This document shows, in pieces, positions 11,370 through 22,724 of a stretch of 64,000 nt of DNA. The stretch comes from Isoperla grammatica. Taxonomy: Eukaryota; Arthropoda; Insecta; Plecoptera; Perlodidae. The translations under genes were made by a program, and so were the position numbers. The stretch lies in assembly GCA_945910005.1 (NCBI GenBank), contig OX246747.1, forward strand, positions 11,561,035 through 11,625,034, written 5' to 3'. Within the stretch, counting starts at the first letter, position 1, and every line of letters begins with the position of its first letter. The notes beneath the pieces are model-generated. The model made no database searches and was not told the DNA's origin. It saw only the letters and a program-made list of their open reading frames with translations.

Positions 11370-12613
11370 CTTGATAAAGACGGACTGTGTAGAGTAGGTG
11401 GCCGCATTCGCCATTCTACTCTCCCTTATGACAGGAAACATCCAATCTTACTCCCTAAGAAGAGTCACCTGTCAGAACTCATCGTGGATTACTTGCATAA
11501 AAGTTACCTACATGTTGGCCCTCGGACACTACAGTCTCTCCGTCTCTCCTGGAAAGGCAATACTGGATTCCTGCTGCCCGGAGTTTTATAAGGTCTCGTA
11601 TTTTTCGTTGTGTGCCTTGCTTTAAACTCCGAATAAAGCCAATTTCGCCAAAGATGGGTGACCTCCCTCATGTGCGAATCACCCCTTCTCGCCCGTTTCT
11701 TCGTTGTGGGATCGACTTTGGAGGTCCTATAATCCTTCGCGAAAGTTTGAGAAGAAGGGCACCAACATCAACGGCGTATTTTTGTCTCTTTTGCTGCATG
11801 GCCACTAAGGCGGTGCATTTAGAAGTGGTGTCACACTTATCTACTGAAGCGTTTCTCGCCGCCCTTCAACGATTCGTTTCCCGTAGAGGACTCTGTCTCG
11901 AGCTGTTCTCCGACAATGCAACCAATTTTATTGGTGCTGATCGCCATCTCAGAGAAGTTTGCCAGTTTCTTAAGAGTTCCAATATCCAAGATACTATCTC
12001 TGCACTACTGGCCCCAGATGGAATCACTTGGCATTTTAACCCCCCTTCCGCTCCACATTTTGGCGGACTATGGGAGGCTGGGATAAAGTCTACCAAACAC
12101 CACTTGCGGAGACTAGTAAAGGAGCAAACTTTGACCTATGAAGAATTCACTACCATCCTAATCAGGATCGAAGGTATCCTTAACTCTCGACCCCTGTGCC
12201 CACTGTCAGCCGATCCCCAGGAAAACGACCCTCTCACCCCCGGGCACTTCTTAATCGGGTATCGACTTCTCCAGGTCCCGGAAGAAGACTTCACCGAAAG
12301 ACCCACCAATCGTCTCACCCGATGGAAGCTCACTCAAAAAATTCCCCAACATTTCTGGAAACGATGGTCGCATGAGTATCTCACAATCCTACAAAGTCGG
12401 TCGAAATGGATTGTACCCAACAAATCATACGCACCCGGCGACCTTGCCCTAATATATGAGAAGCGATGTCCCCCCGCTCAATGGTTGATGGGACGTATTG
12501 CAGCCGTTCATCCCGGGAAGGACAACATTATACGAGTGGCCACCGTTGACACTAAGAAGGGGTCTTTCAGACGCCCAGTGCACAAATTGGTGCCGTTTCC
12601 CCCTTCGCAATAG
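11370..12613 (+). pseudogene. BEL/Pao integrase
   Basis: The N-terminal zinc domain (VGGRIRHS, SYLHVGPRTLQ, then RCVPCF after a frame change near 11560) is followed by a 333-codon frame from 11612. Core motifs: GIDFGGP with the first D, SDNATNFIGA with the second D, and PHFGGLWEAGIKSTK with the catalytic E. The C-terminal chromatin/DNA-binding segment (GDLALIYE, PAQWLMGRI, HKLVPFPP) is complete. Only the zinc-domain frameshift disrupts it. Confidence 0.82.
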
Positions 12614-12727
12614 TTACTTATTCAAGAATTCAAGAAGAGCAGTTTTGTTTATTTTTTCGCCCCCCACCCCTTTTATTTATTTTTTCTACTTTTAAGATTT
12701 CGTCACCTAAATCTTGGTGGGCGGCAT

Positions 12728-13770
12728 GTTCGGTTTAGGTGTTTGCATTTATTCAGGTTAATATATATTTAATCCACTTCCCATTATGACTCTTGATTCA
12801 CCCCCCTCCCTCCCCTTCATTTACCCAGTATACGTAATAGTGTCTCGATATTATTATTATTGGGGCTTAACGTCTCATATTTATGCAACGATGGCTAATC
12901 GAGACGATGAGCGGGTGATAATGAAGATGAGAAAGATGATAATGAAGAAAACATCCGAATCAGATCCATTGTACGTCGCGTGAGTCGTCATACGGGAGTC
13001 CAGCAAGGGAGGGTAGGGCCAAGTGGGAGGAGAAATATTCAATGGGACAGTGGGGGGGGGGGGGGGGGGCAAGGGGATTGGGGTGTGGACTGCACTTCGT
13101 CTGACTTCTCCTCCTCGACCAGTCCGGCTTGGGTGGCCCTACCAGAAGCTTACGCTTCCGCCGGCATAGCTCTTGGGATCAACAAAGCACGCAAACCTGC
13201 CCACCACGATAAGGTAGCAGTCCCTGGGCAGGAATATTAAGAATTGCGCATCCCTATATGCGCAGTCACGTGATACTATCAGCGTGGACTGCTTACCGTG
13301 ACGACGAGGGAGGAGACACTTGCCTGTCAACTATCAACAACAGAACATCGCATACAGATATACGTGAGTACCCATATATTTCTTGTCTCCCCTCCCTATG
13401 GGTACGGCCCCTTGTTCCCTATCCCTATAATAGTGGATTCGGCCCCAACGTAATAGGGAACACGCGTATGAAAATTGTAATCGATTTTTAAATACCTTGT
13501 CTCTCATTTAATAATTTTGTGTCTTTGAATTTTGAAAAACAGATCAGTCTTTGCCTCAAAATAATTGGTTTAGTAACGATAAATAAAAGGGCGCGAAAAA
13601 CGAGCCGCCGCCATGTAGAGTGGATTTGACGTCATGGTTTTGTACTGTGTACGCTCACCGCCTCAGCGATTGGTCTGTTACGCCACGTCTACAGAACCAT
13701 TGCGTCACAGCCACCTGTACGCGTTTCAGATCCCCGAGTTAAAACTTCAATAAATGCGACCACATTTAAC
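12728..13770 (+). repeat. putative 3' LTR region of the BEL element
   Basis: A purine-rich GGTGGGCGG ends just before TGTTCGGTTTAGG, a common LTR start in this superfamily, shortly after the integrase stop. A SINE-like copy (12860-13232) interrupts the region. AATAAA motifs occur at about 13582 and 13749. No matching 5' LTR was found, so the right boundary is a guess. Confidence 0.4.
12860..13232 (-). mobile_element. SINE-like family, type A
   Basis: A full-length type A copy: in element sense it runs from the CCTGCCCAGGGACTGC head (right end) to the AGACGTTAAGCCCC 3' block (left end). The internal C-run is long (G18 on this strand). The tail is reduced to AATAAT, so the duplication is unclear. 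Confidence 0.8.
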
Positions 13771-14239
13771 CTATTTAAAAATTTATTTTTTACTTGTGAC
13801 TTGCATTAATATACTGTTTGTATCTGATACTATTAAACTAAGTGTTTGGTTTAACAAAAAAAATCGTACGCGTGTTGCCTATTATTACTCGTTTTGTTTT
13901 TGGTTATTGGTAACTCATTATTTTGTAGCCACTGTGCACCCCCCCCCCTTTTTTCAAGAAGAAGAAAGTTCGGCAAACCCGAACCGGCGAAAATATCAAG
14001 TAGGCATAGGACGCACCCACCTACTGTACAAAACGAGTCCAAAAAGCGTGGTGCACTTGACGAACCCGGTGCCAGCGAGACAGGTGCGACACGTTGTCAG
14101 GCAAAGAGTGTTCGGGACGCGCTTAGAGTGCAGTGCCAATGAGAATGTGGCCCGGGCTAAGATAGCCTGGGCCCTCGGAGGGCTCAAACGAGGTGGCACA
14201 TAAGGGACGGCTGTTAAGCACAGCTTAAATTTGAGCGAA

Positions 14240-14351
14240 CAAAGTGGCATACTCTTCAAAGGTATGAGGAGTATCCGAGATTAACCGATGAAGAAGGAGC
14301 TTAGCGGACTTCACCCCGGCTTCCCAAAGACCGCCGAAGTTTGGGAGATGG
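14240..14351 (-). pseudogene. second BEL integrase fragment
   Basis: Read on the minus strand, about 35 codons match the PH-x-P-x-FGGLWEAGVKSAK box and the following helix with TFEEYA of BEL integrases. It is a different copy from the integrase at 11.6-12.6 kb. It stops at the SINE-like insertion at 14368, beyond which the matching sequence does not resume. Confidence 0.6.
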
Positions 14352-14367
14352 GGTTAACAAATTTAAT

Positions 14368-14747
14368 GATTGATTGATTTATGGGGCTTAACGTCTCATA
14401 TTTATGCAACGATGGCTAATCGAGACGATGAGCGGGTGATAATGAAGATGAGAAAGATGATAATGAAGAATAAAGCCACATCCGAATCAGATCCATTGTA
14501 CGTTGCGTGAGTCGTCATACGGGAGTCCAGCAAGGGAGGGCAGGGCCAAGTGGGAGGAGAAATATTCAATTGGACAGTGGGGGGGAAAGGGGATTGGGGC
14601 GTGGACTGCACTTCGTCTGACTTCTCCTCCTCGACCAGTCCGGCTTGGGTGGCCCTACCAGAAGCATACGCTTCCGCCGGCATAGCTCTCGGGATCAACA
14701 AAGCACGCAAACCTGCCCACCATGATAAGGTGGCAGTCCCTGGGCAG
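14368..14747 (-). mobile_element. SINE-like family, type A, with 15-bp duplication
   Basis: The duplication TAACAAATTTAATGA lies at 14353-14367 and 14748-14762. It is a full-length type A element with tail (ATCA)n on the left. An open frame of about 100 codons on the element sense strand is shared with sister copies but reflects recent common ancestry. Confidence 0.88.
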
Positions 14748-14832
14748 GTAACAAATTTAATGATATTATTATAATTATATTAATGAATTTGGAATTTCAC
14801 GTGTACAATAACGCTTATCTCGTTGTTTGTAG

Positions 14833-17800
14833 GCGTTGTAGAGCCAACGACGACGGTAGTGTTAACCCTCTCGCCGCCGCCGCTACCCGAGCCGCCAATG
14901 GCGATGACACGTATATGTAAACAAATTCCTAATCAAATTTTTTTTGACAACACCATTTCTTCATAATAAATCGATATGTTAATAAAGAAATTTATTATTT
15001 TATTTAGTAGTTAATTTAATAATAGAATTATTTATTATTTAATATTTTATTTTATTTATAAATTAAATAGATTGATGATTTATTAATAAATCTTTAACTT
15101 AAAATTGTATTTCTTTTCTGAACATTCATTTCTAAGCAATTAAGGGGTATTAAACCTAAAAAATAATGTGTTTTGTTATTTTGTTTTTTATCACCATTCT
15201 TTATTCAACTTGTTGTTTCAGAAGAAATCAGCATTCAAGCCTGGATTGGCCTATTCAGTGATATATTGCGTCAACATTCCCGTGATGATGAAGGTAAGCG
15301 AGTTACCAGCGTTATTATTAAATTGTATTCCAACGAATGAATTCACTGACGTAGCCGCATTTCCAGTAGTTAATTTATTAATAGAATTATTTATCATTTA
15401 ATATTTTTTTTTATTTATAAATTAAATCAATTGATGATTAATTGTGTGTATACAAGTGTGTGTATACAAGTGTATACAGTTCTTATGTAGGGTAGATCAT
15501 GCAAGCACTGTACAGTGTATACAGTCATTATGTAGGAGAGAGCATGCAAGCACTGTACAGTGTTTACAGTCATTATGTAGGAGAGAGCATGCAAGCACTG
15601 TACAGTGTATACAGTCATTATGTAGGAGAGAGCATGCAAGCACTGTACAGTGTATACAGTCATTATGTAGGAGAGAGCATGCAAGCACTGTACAGTGTAT
15701 ACAGTCATTATGTAGGAGAGAGCATGCAAGCACTGTACAGTGTATACAGTCATTATGTAGGAGAGAGCATGCAAGCACTGTACAGTGTATACAGTCATTA
15801 TGTAGGAGAGAGCATGCAAGCACTGTACAGTGTATACAGTCATTATGAAGGAGAGAGCATGCAAGCACTGTACAGTGTATCCAGTCATTATGTAGGAGAG
15901 AGCATGCAAGCACTGTACAGTGTATACAGTTATTATGTAGGAGAGAGCATGCAAGCACTGTACAGTGTATACAGTCATTATGTAGGAGAGAGCATGCAAG
16001 CACTGTACAGTGTATACAGTCATTATGTAGGAGGGAGCATGCAAGCACTGTACAGTGTATACAGTCATTATGTAGGAGAGAGCATGCAAGCACTGTACAG
16101 TGTATACAGTCATTATGTAGGAGAGAGCATGCAAGCACTGTACAGTGTATACAGTCTGTATGTAGGAGAGAGCATGCAAGCACTGTACAGTGTATACAGT
16201 CATTATGTAGGAGAGAGCATGCAAGCACTGTACAGTGTATACAGTCATTATGTAGGAGAGAGCATGCAAGCACTGTACAGTGTATACAGTCATTATGTAG
16301 GAGAGAGCATGCAAGCACTGTACAGTGTATACAGTCTGTATGTAGGAGAGAGCATGCAAGCACTGTACAGTGTATACAGTCATTATGTAGGAGAGAGCAT
16401 GCAAGCACTGTACAGTGTATACAGTCATTATGTAGGAGAGAGCATGCAAGCACTGTACAGTGTATACAGTCATTATGTAGGAGAGAGCATGCAAGCACTG
16501 TACAGTGTATACAGTCTGTATGTAGGAGAGAGCATGCAAGCACTGTACAGTGTATACAGTCATTATGTAGGAGAGAGCATGCAAGCACTGTACAGTGTAT
16601 ACAGTCATTATGTAGGAGAGAGCATGCAAGCACTGTACAGTGTATACAGTCATTATGTAGGAGAGAGCATGCAAGCACTGTACAGTGTATACAGTCTGTA
16701 TGTAGGAGAGAGCATGCAAGCACTGTACAGTGTATACAGTCATTATGTAGGAGAGAGCATGCAAGCACTGTACAGTGTATACAGTCATTATGTAGGAGAG
16801 AGCATGCAAGCACTGCTCAGTGTATACAGTCATTATGTAGGAGAGAGCATGCAAGCACTGAACAGTGTATACAGTCATTATGTAGGAGAGACTTAAACAT
16901 AATTATCTTGTTTTCATACGAATTAAAACACGTTTGCATAGATTCGGTATTTAAGTTGCTGAAGGTGAAAGTGACCATTTTAACTGTTTAGACTTAGAGA
17001 CTGCAAAACCATATTTTTACAATCTTTAACTTAAAATTGTATTTCTTTTTAGAACATTCATTTCTAAGCAATTAAGGGGTATTAAACCTCAAAAATAATG
17101 TGTTTTGTTATTTTGTTTTTTATCACCATTCTTTATTCAACTTGTTGTTTTAGATGCAAGCCACATGCAGGGAACCCAATCCCGTCTTAGTAATGTTCTG
17201 AATCACTTTTTCCCGCCCTATGAAGGTAAACGAGTTACCAGCGTTATTATTATATTGACAACTTTCTTTGATCCATGTTTATATAAAATTCATTTTTTTG
17301 TTAAATAATACAATGCCACGTTATATAATCAAGAAATATATATTCAAAAGTCTCAACTTTATATATTATTATTAAGCCTTTATTTGCAACAGAATGTACA
17401 TTCCACAAGCGCAAATGAAATAGATTAAACAAACGACACAAAGAACATACAAATACTTATGAATACTTATAAATTAACACTTATATCATAAACTTAGTAT
17501 GTGTGCGTGTGCGTGTGCGTGTGCGTGTGCGTGTGCGTGTGCGTGTGCGTGTGCGTGTGCGTGTGCGCGTGCGCGTGTGTATAACCATAAAATATTGTAA
17601 TATTGTAATATTATGTAATATTGTTCACCATTTTCTGGGTTTCGTCACACGAAATAAATTGAGAAGGTGGTTGTGCAGGGGTGGCCGCACGAGAAACAAC
17701 GCATCGAAACAACGCATCCTTCCAACTAATAGCGGTACCGTTATATTTTATGGTTAAACCTTTCTACGTCAACAAACAAGACCCCATAGATAGTTGAGAC

Positions 17801-20800
17801 CGTGGCGAGGTTATGGGGCTTCTCACTAACATCAACTTGCAAGTATATAATATTAATGTGTAGTTAATTACGTTTAAAAATTGTGTCTGCGAAAAACTTA
17901 TTAAACTATATCAAACGTATGCTTGAATAATAGTAGTAGGCTGCAAGCCTTTATAGTATAGTTATGTTTTGAAAAAGTTCTTAAACCTTCTACCACACTA
18001 ATGAAGTGTTTATTTTCCATTTGCAAGCCTTCTAGCTACAGTTTGTTGTTGTTATAGGTTTCAAGTGGGAGAAAACGGATAACCGAAGAGTATTAATGGA
18101 AAGTTACAATATTGCGCTGCAGAGGATCAACTTTTTAACAAAGTATAGGCTATACAAAACATTGATAGTCTATATCTTGTCCTCGGCAGCCAAATATTGA
18201 AGACAGAACGTGGATTTTCTAGAGGGGAACGTTGGGCAAGACATGGAAAGATAAAGATACAAGAAGTGCAAAGCGAGGTAACATGAATGATGGAAGGAGA
18301 TTTATTGTGTTGCATGGATGCGTAGGGGGTGGGGTAGAGGTGATTTGTCCCTTAATCCAGTTTACTCTTTGCTTCTGGTAGTAACACTGGTGACTCCCAT
18401 GGTGAAATGAATAGCAATACCTCAGATACAATTAAAACTAAAAATAGTTTGCACTTCACTACACCAGCTACCGAATAACTGTCTTACTAACCCCAGAGGC
18501 AGGGAAGATTTGTTTTGTTCCCTAAATTCCAATTAGAAACGGTTTTCTGTTGTCCTCGAGCGAGAAGGCTCTTAAGCCAAAAGCTTTAATAGATATCAAG
18601 GATACCATGATAGTCTTCTCTCTGGGCATTGGTTAGTACTCGATAAGTAACTAACATACGGAGCAACGTGACACTGCATTGTGCAGAAGAGCAATATTGA
18701 GGCACATATTTGACTAAGATACTTTGTATGAAACGCAAGCAACCAATTTGAGTTTCGTTTGAGTGGTGTGATGACTAAAGAGGTTGAGTGAGAAATATAT
18801 TACATGTTGATTAATATAACATATTATGTAAAACATTTATTGTATTTCTCGCTCAACGGGTGAAACTCTTTCCAAGGAGTTGCAATCCATGCAGCCAATG
18901 TTCCTGTGATGGCAGGTGAACGTGACGCAATGCCGAGCGGAATGAAGAGCGCCCATCACCTTCTACGGGGTAGAGGACTACCGCTCGATGCTAAACATCA
19001 TAAAGTCAACCACCTCTGGCCAATTCACGCTCTCATCCACCCGTGACGCGTTCCGCATAAAGGCCGCCAACATCGCCACGTACGATCAGCTGATCGCCGC
19101 CTTCCGCCGCAAGGACCTTCAATTCTTCAATTTTCTCCAAAGCGGACCAAAAACAACGAAAATTTGTCCTCCGTGGCCTCTCGGCCACAGTCCACGTCGA
19201 CGACATCAAGGCCCACCTCACCGAGCAACGCTTCAACTTCACGGAAGTTACGCAGCTCCTTCACCGCCCCGTCGACGGGGTCCGCAGACCGATGCCACTC
19301 TACGTCGTAACCATGAAAATCTCCGATTCGAGCGACGGAAGGTCACTCTCGACAATTTAAAGTGTGCGCTACCATCGGGTCACCGTTGAAAAATACAGGG
19401 GACCACAGGGACCGCGGCAGTGCTACAACTGCCAAAAATACGGCCACAGTTCCGCTTTCTGTACCCTCCCACCTTCCCGCTTCAAGTGCGCACGAACCCA
19501 CCCGTCCAGTGAGTGCACCAAGCCTCGCTCCTTGCCTGCCCTGTGTATCAACTGCAACGGCGACCACCCGGCATCATCCCGCCGCTGCCCAGCCTTCCTG
19601 CGCATCAGAGACCAACAGGCTCAACGCGCTCTCCCGTTTCGCTGTCCCGGCGACAAAATAAGAAATCCACCACCCTGGGGTTCCCGCCCCTACCCACACA
19701 CCCATACACCCGCACTGGTGTCTCGTACGCTTATCAGAGGCGACTGCAGGTGTGAGCGTACTGTGCAAATCATCATAAGGAACAAAATACCTCACGTTTA
19801 TTGTATATTATTATTATTCTATATTGATTATATTAAGCTTAATTTCAAAAACATTCATGTATAACAAATAAAGACAATAAGGAATTTGCACATTGTATTT
19901 TCGTCGACTTCTTTTGTTAAAAAATATTCGGAGTTTGATGTAGTTTTCTCAGTTGCAACAATTAAAATTAACATAAAAAACTACTCCCCAATCCGCTTGT
20001 AGAGCATATTGCCCCGCATTTGACTATTGTCGTGGCACAACACCATGACAGTGACGCTCTCGCAAGAACTCTTCCCCTGGGCAATGATGATGGTGCCGGA
20101 CGTAGTACGGCCATCGACTCCCAACATGACTTCGCTGATGACGAGTCTCTGGAGTCTGATGGAGGTAAATAGCCTATGTTTTTAGTGTGAACTTCTGCAA
20201 CATATTATTGACTAGACCAAGTGGGTGAGACTGCTGAGCGTGTATGCCTCATGGAAATGCAGCTATGATGCAGATGGCTTCCTTTTGGAGAATGAATATC
20301 CTGGTTTTATTATTATATTACAGAAATATATTATTTACTATTCAGCGAACGTATGGACATGGCCTACCGCAATACAGTACATCTTTTCTTTAAGTTCTAT
20401 CTTTATTTACATGTTTGACAGTCTCTATTTATAAGTTTCAATTTTAGTTCTTGGTGTTTAGCCTATTAACTAGCCAGACATATTTTCTTGCATAATTATT
20501 AAACAGGATGGTTTGAAAGTTTCTGAACCCCATACTGTTTATTATGTTTACAGACGTGGAAATGGAACAGAACCACGAACCATTTCCACTCATCTGCCAG
20601 ACTCCAGAGACGCCACGGCCTGCTACCGAATCTGCTGGAACTGCTTCTTCCTCTCGCAGCTCTAGCAGATGTCGGAGTAGGCTGGCCGTAATCAGCGAAG
20701 AGCATGAAGAAAGGATGTCGCAGCTCACGTGTGATGCTACAAGGCACACAAGCCTACACGAGCTGCGCATCTTGGAGTCGAGGGCTGCGGCTGAATTCAG

Positions 20801-20909
20801 AGCCCAGCGGGAGGAGTTCCTACTCGAGGTTTCTCGGAGGCAGGCCCTAGCAGAGGAAGCCTTCGAGAAAGAGCGTCGCTGTCTGGTGCTTAAGCAAATG
20901 CGGGAATAG
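14833..20909 (+). CDS. candidate split gene of small phase-1 exons, unrecognised product
   Basis: Proposed exons: 14833-14910, 15222-15293, 17154-17225, 20003-20164 and the last exon 20554-20909 (stop TAG). Each lies between AG and GT, the four internal exons have lengths divisible by three, and all fit a single phase (two bases complete a codon, one base is left over). The first is Pro-rich, the fourth Asp/Ser-rich, and the last (118 codons) has a Ser-rich linker then a charged coiled coil with EEHEERMSQL and LAEEAFEKER. That tail resembles the C-terminus of Myb/SANT- or MADF-like accessory proteins of DNA transposons, but I do not recognise it firmly. The 5' end is not identified, and a LINE relic and a minisatellite lie in introns. 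A transcript is needed to confirm the chain. Confidence 0.4.
15003..15310 (+). repeat. exon-bearing duplication unit, copy 1
   Basis: About 300 bp from TAGTTAATTTAATAATAG through a 72-nt exon to TTACCAGCGTTATTATTA. Copy 2 covers 15365-17250, with a minisatellite inserted between its AT-rich left part and its exon part. The stretch before the exon is almost identical in the two copies. Confidence 0.7.
15365..17250 (+). repeat. exon-bearing duplication unit, copy 2, split by the minisatellite
   Basis: The left part (15365-15440) matches 15010-15075 and the right part (17023-17250) matches 15090-15310. The minisatellite and about 130 bp of unique AT-rich DNA sit between. Both copies end in GTAA-CGAGTTACCAGCGTTATTATTA after the exon. 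Confidence 0.7.
15476..16892 (+). repeat. 45-bp minisatellite with 180-bp higher-order period
   Basis: About 31 units of 45 bp. Each carries GCATGC, the 12-bp palindrome CACTGTACAGTG and GTATAC. Most units read CAGTCATTATGTAGG, but from 16155 every fourth unit reads CAGTCTGTATGTAGG (16155, 16335, 16515, 16695), giving a 180-bp higher-order repeat. Because 45 is divisible by three and the unit has no stop in several frames, long spurious frames run through it on both strands. Confidence 0.95.
17499..17580 (+). repeat. GTGTGC microsatellite
   Basis: A run of GTGTGC hexamers with a GCGCGT variant at the right end. It yields a spurious Arg-Val frame. Confidence 0.95.
18057..18200 (+). pseudogene. 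transposase-like helix-turn-helix/DDE fragment
   Basis: About 47 codons reading FKWEKTDNRRVLMES...LQRINFL...LIVYIL. The pattern FKW-x-x-x-x-NR-x-VLME followed by an IVYLDE-like strand is what I recall from Tc1/mariner-related and other eukaryotic transposase-like proteins. Here the last strand lacks the aspartate and a stop follows. An AG precedes it, so it may be a decayed exon. Confidence 0.4.
18940..19665 (+). pseudogene. jockey-type LINE ORF1 (gag-like) fragment
   Basis: The N-terminal part carries FYGVEDYRSML...FRIKAANIATYDQL, the RNA-binding-like region before the zinc knuckles. After a frame change near 19130 the reading continues with VLRGLSATVHVDDIKAHL and, after a stop near 19357, PRQCYNCQKYGHSSAFC, then FKCARTHPSSEC and CINCNGDHPASSRRCP. 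These are the three CCHC knuckles of jockey/I-clade ORF1 proteins. At least one frameshift and one stop make it a relic. No adjoining endonuclease or RT is present. Confidence 0.75.
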
Positions 20910-21808
20910 CATGACCTTGAATGCAAGCGGTTGGAGAAGTTAGATGTGGATGTGGCAGTCACTGTACCCGTTTGATGCAGTGCAGTGGGGGATTGAATAT
21001 TCAGTATGCCATTTTCAACTGTTGTGCTCCTAGCACAATTTTTTTTCAATGGTGTTGTCCTGTCCGTTTTCTTATTTTTTATCTATTGGTGCATACTTTT
21101 CACGTCACTCATATTTCATATTTATTTCATTTCACTGACCATTAAAATTACTAAACTAATGTGTGAACTTAACTTCTTTATTTATTGTTATTGTGGTTTC
21201 TAGTATGGTGGTGGTGGCGTGATATGTTTTTTTTTTATTAATCATACTAACATAACTATTGGGGACTGTAGGTGAAGAAACGGTAACCCAACAGCTTACT
21301 TTGCAGTGAAGTTGTAAATATTTGCGCAATACATTTCTTTGCAAATTTAATCGGCTAGTGGTAAGAAAGCTGATGTTTTCCCCTTTGTACACATAACACA
21401 AAGCCATTTGCAGACTTTGCATGCCACCTAATTTCTAATGAAATAAGGTCAGTCGAGTTGGCACTAGTTATGTTCGATTTATTATTTGATGTTTACATGG
21501 AATTATTTTCAAGTGAATTACGATGCAAATGCAAGCTTAGAAACAGTGTTTTGAGGGAAACGCAACCCCATGTGTTTTCCCCACCGTCGAGGGAACGGTC
21601 ATGACCAACGAAGAAACAATTGCAGATGGCATATTCTTGACATTTGCCATGTATTATGTATTTTCAGTGCAGTATCACGCACAAGGTATATACCTTATGT
21701 GTTTCCATTTTAACTTTCAGATGTCGAACTTATATTATGTAAAAAATAAAGAAAATAATTAAAGAAAATAATGTATCGAAACATAAGTCAAATAAATAAA
21801 TATTAGAA

Positions 21809-22129
21809 ATGCTCACTCCAGTAGCTGTGCAAGCGGCCCCTTTCTACGAGAGGACGGTCATCCATGCTGGAGTTAACAACGTGTTTCGCCGCGAAACTCC
21901 CGAAGCCATGGCCGGAGATGTGGCTGATCTCATCAAGCAGGTTAAGAGGGTAAATCTCTCCATTGTTGTGGTTGTTTCAGGTATCTTGCCTCCATCCCAG
22001 GACAACCACAAGCTGTTACGCCAAGACGAGAAGCTTCGTCGAGTAAACGCCGTTGCCGTGGAAGTAATTGTCTCGCTGCAACAACTGTGGACGCCTTACG
22101 GGGTGAGTTTTGTAGATCTATCTCTCTGA
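21809..22129 (+). pseudogene. SGNH-hydrolase-like fragment
   Basis: About 106 codons containing VIHAGVNNVFRRE, matching the GTND-type block of SGNH/GDSL esterases (consensus VHxGTND), then LIKQVKRVNLSIVVVVSGILPP, a strand typical of the next block. Domains like this occur in retrotransposon ORF1 proteins and in many transposon-linked invertebrate genes. The start is not preceded by a clear signal, the catalytic N-terminal GDS block is absent, and the D of GTND is N. A similar but separate fragment lies at 52.7 kb. Confidence 0.5.
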
Positions 22130-22676
22130 GTAGGAAGAAGATGCAATTGCTAACTGGGTGTCGGTCTGTGCACGGCATGCCTTACCAATCAGTAAAGACA
22201 ACTTGCTGGACTTGATCCAGCAAACCATTGTTCATGATGAGTGTGAACCCCGAATAAGTCCCCTATTTGAGAGTAATGGCGAACCGCGAGGATGAACTTT
22301 ATCACTGGCTAGCCCTTCGCGGCTAGACCACGAAACTGCAAGAGGAGCTCGCCTCGCCCAGAAGACGCTTTCAGATTATGAGAGAGCGCATCCCTGGCTG
22401 GGAGGTGTCAAGGAACAACTCAAAAAACGAATACAAAGGGCTCGAGAGGGCCGCTCTTGCTCTAGGTCCCCGGACCGCGGAAAAAAAAACAGAAACCTTC
22501 AGAGAGAAGGCCTCCTTCTCGAAAAGAAACGACGGGAAGCTCAGAAGAGCCAGGAGCATCGGCGAGGGAAGGATCCAGGGGAGAGGGAGAGCTCAAAGCG
22601 AAAACATGAGCGATCCCTCGATGAGATTCCCACCTCCGAACTGGAGAGGATCATCAATAGTATATCTTAATAAATA
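22130..22676 (+). pseudogene. degenerate ORF with helix-turn-helix-like start and basic coiled-coil tail
   Basis: Read directly after the SGNH-like segment in another frame: EEDAIANWVSVCAR...ISKDNLLDLIQQTI resembles the CENP-B/psq-type pattern of pogo-like proteins. After a stop near 22293, a long Arg/Lys/Glu-rich helix follows (KKRIQRAREGRS, SQEHRRGKDPGERE) to a stop near 22670. Frame breaks show it is not intact. The assignment is tentative. Confidence 0.3.
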
Positions 22677-22724
22677 ATATAATACATAATACAATAATTT
22701 TGTTGTAAGGCATCTAAATGTGGA

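Noticed and set aside
14402..14710. Conserved ~100-codon membrane-like protein on the minus strand, repeated at 25.6, 27.5 and 42.6 kb
   Set aside because: It is the type A SINE-like element read in one frame. Similarity follows from recent shared ancestry, and frames break in other copies.
15476..16892. CRISPR-like regular repeat array
   Set aside because: Units are contiguous with no unique spacers, and the genome is eukaryotic. The same holds for the 82-bp array at 30.9-31.9 kb.
15427..16896. Open frames of 438-483 codons on both strands
   Set aside because: They are translations of the 45-bp minisatellite. A stop-free unit with length divisible by three opens several frames at once.
17503..17757. 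Arg-Val-repeat protein
   Set aside because: Translation of the GTGTGC microsatellite.
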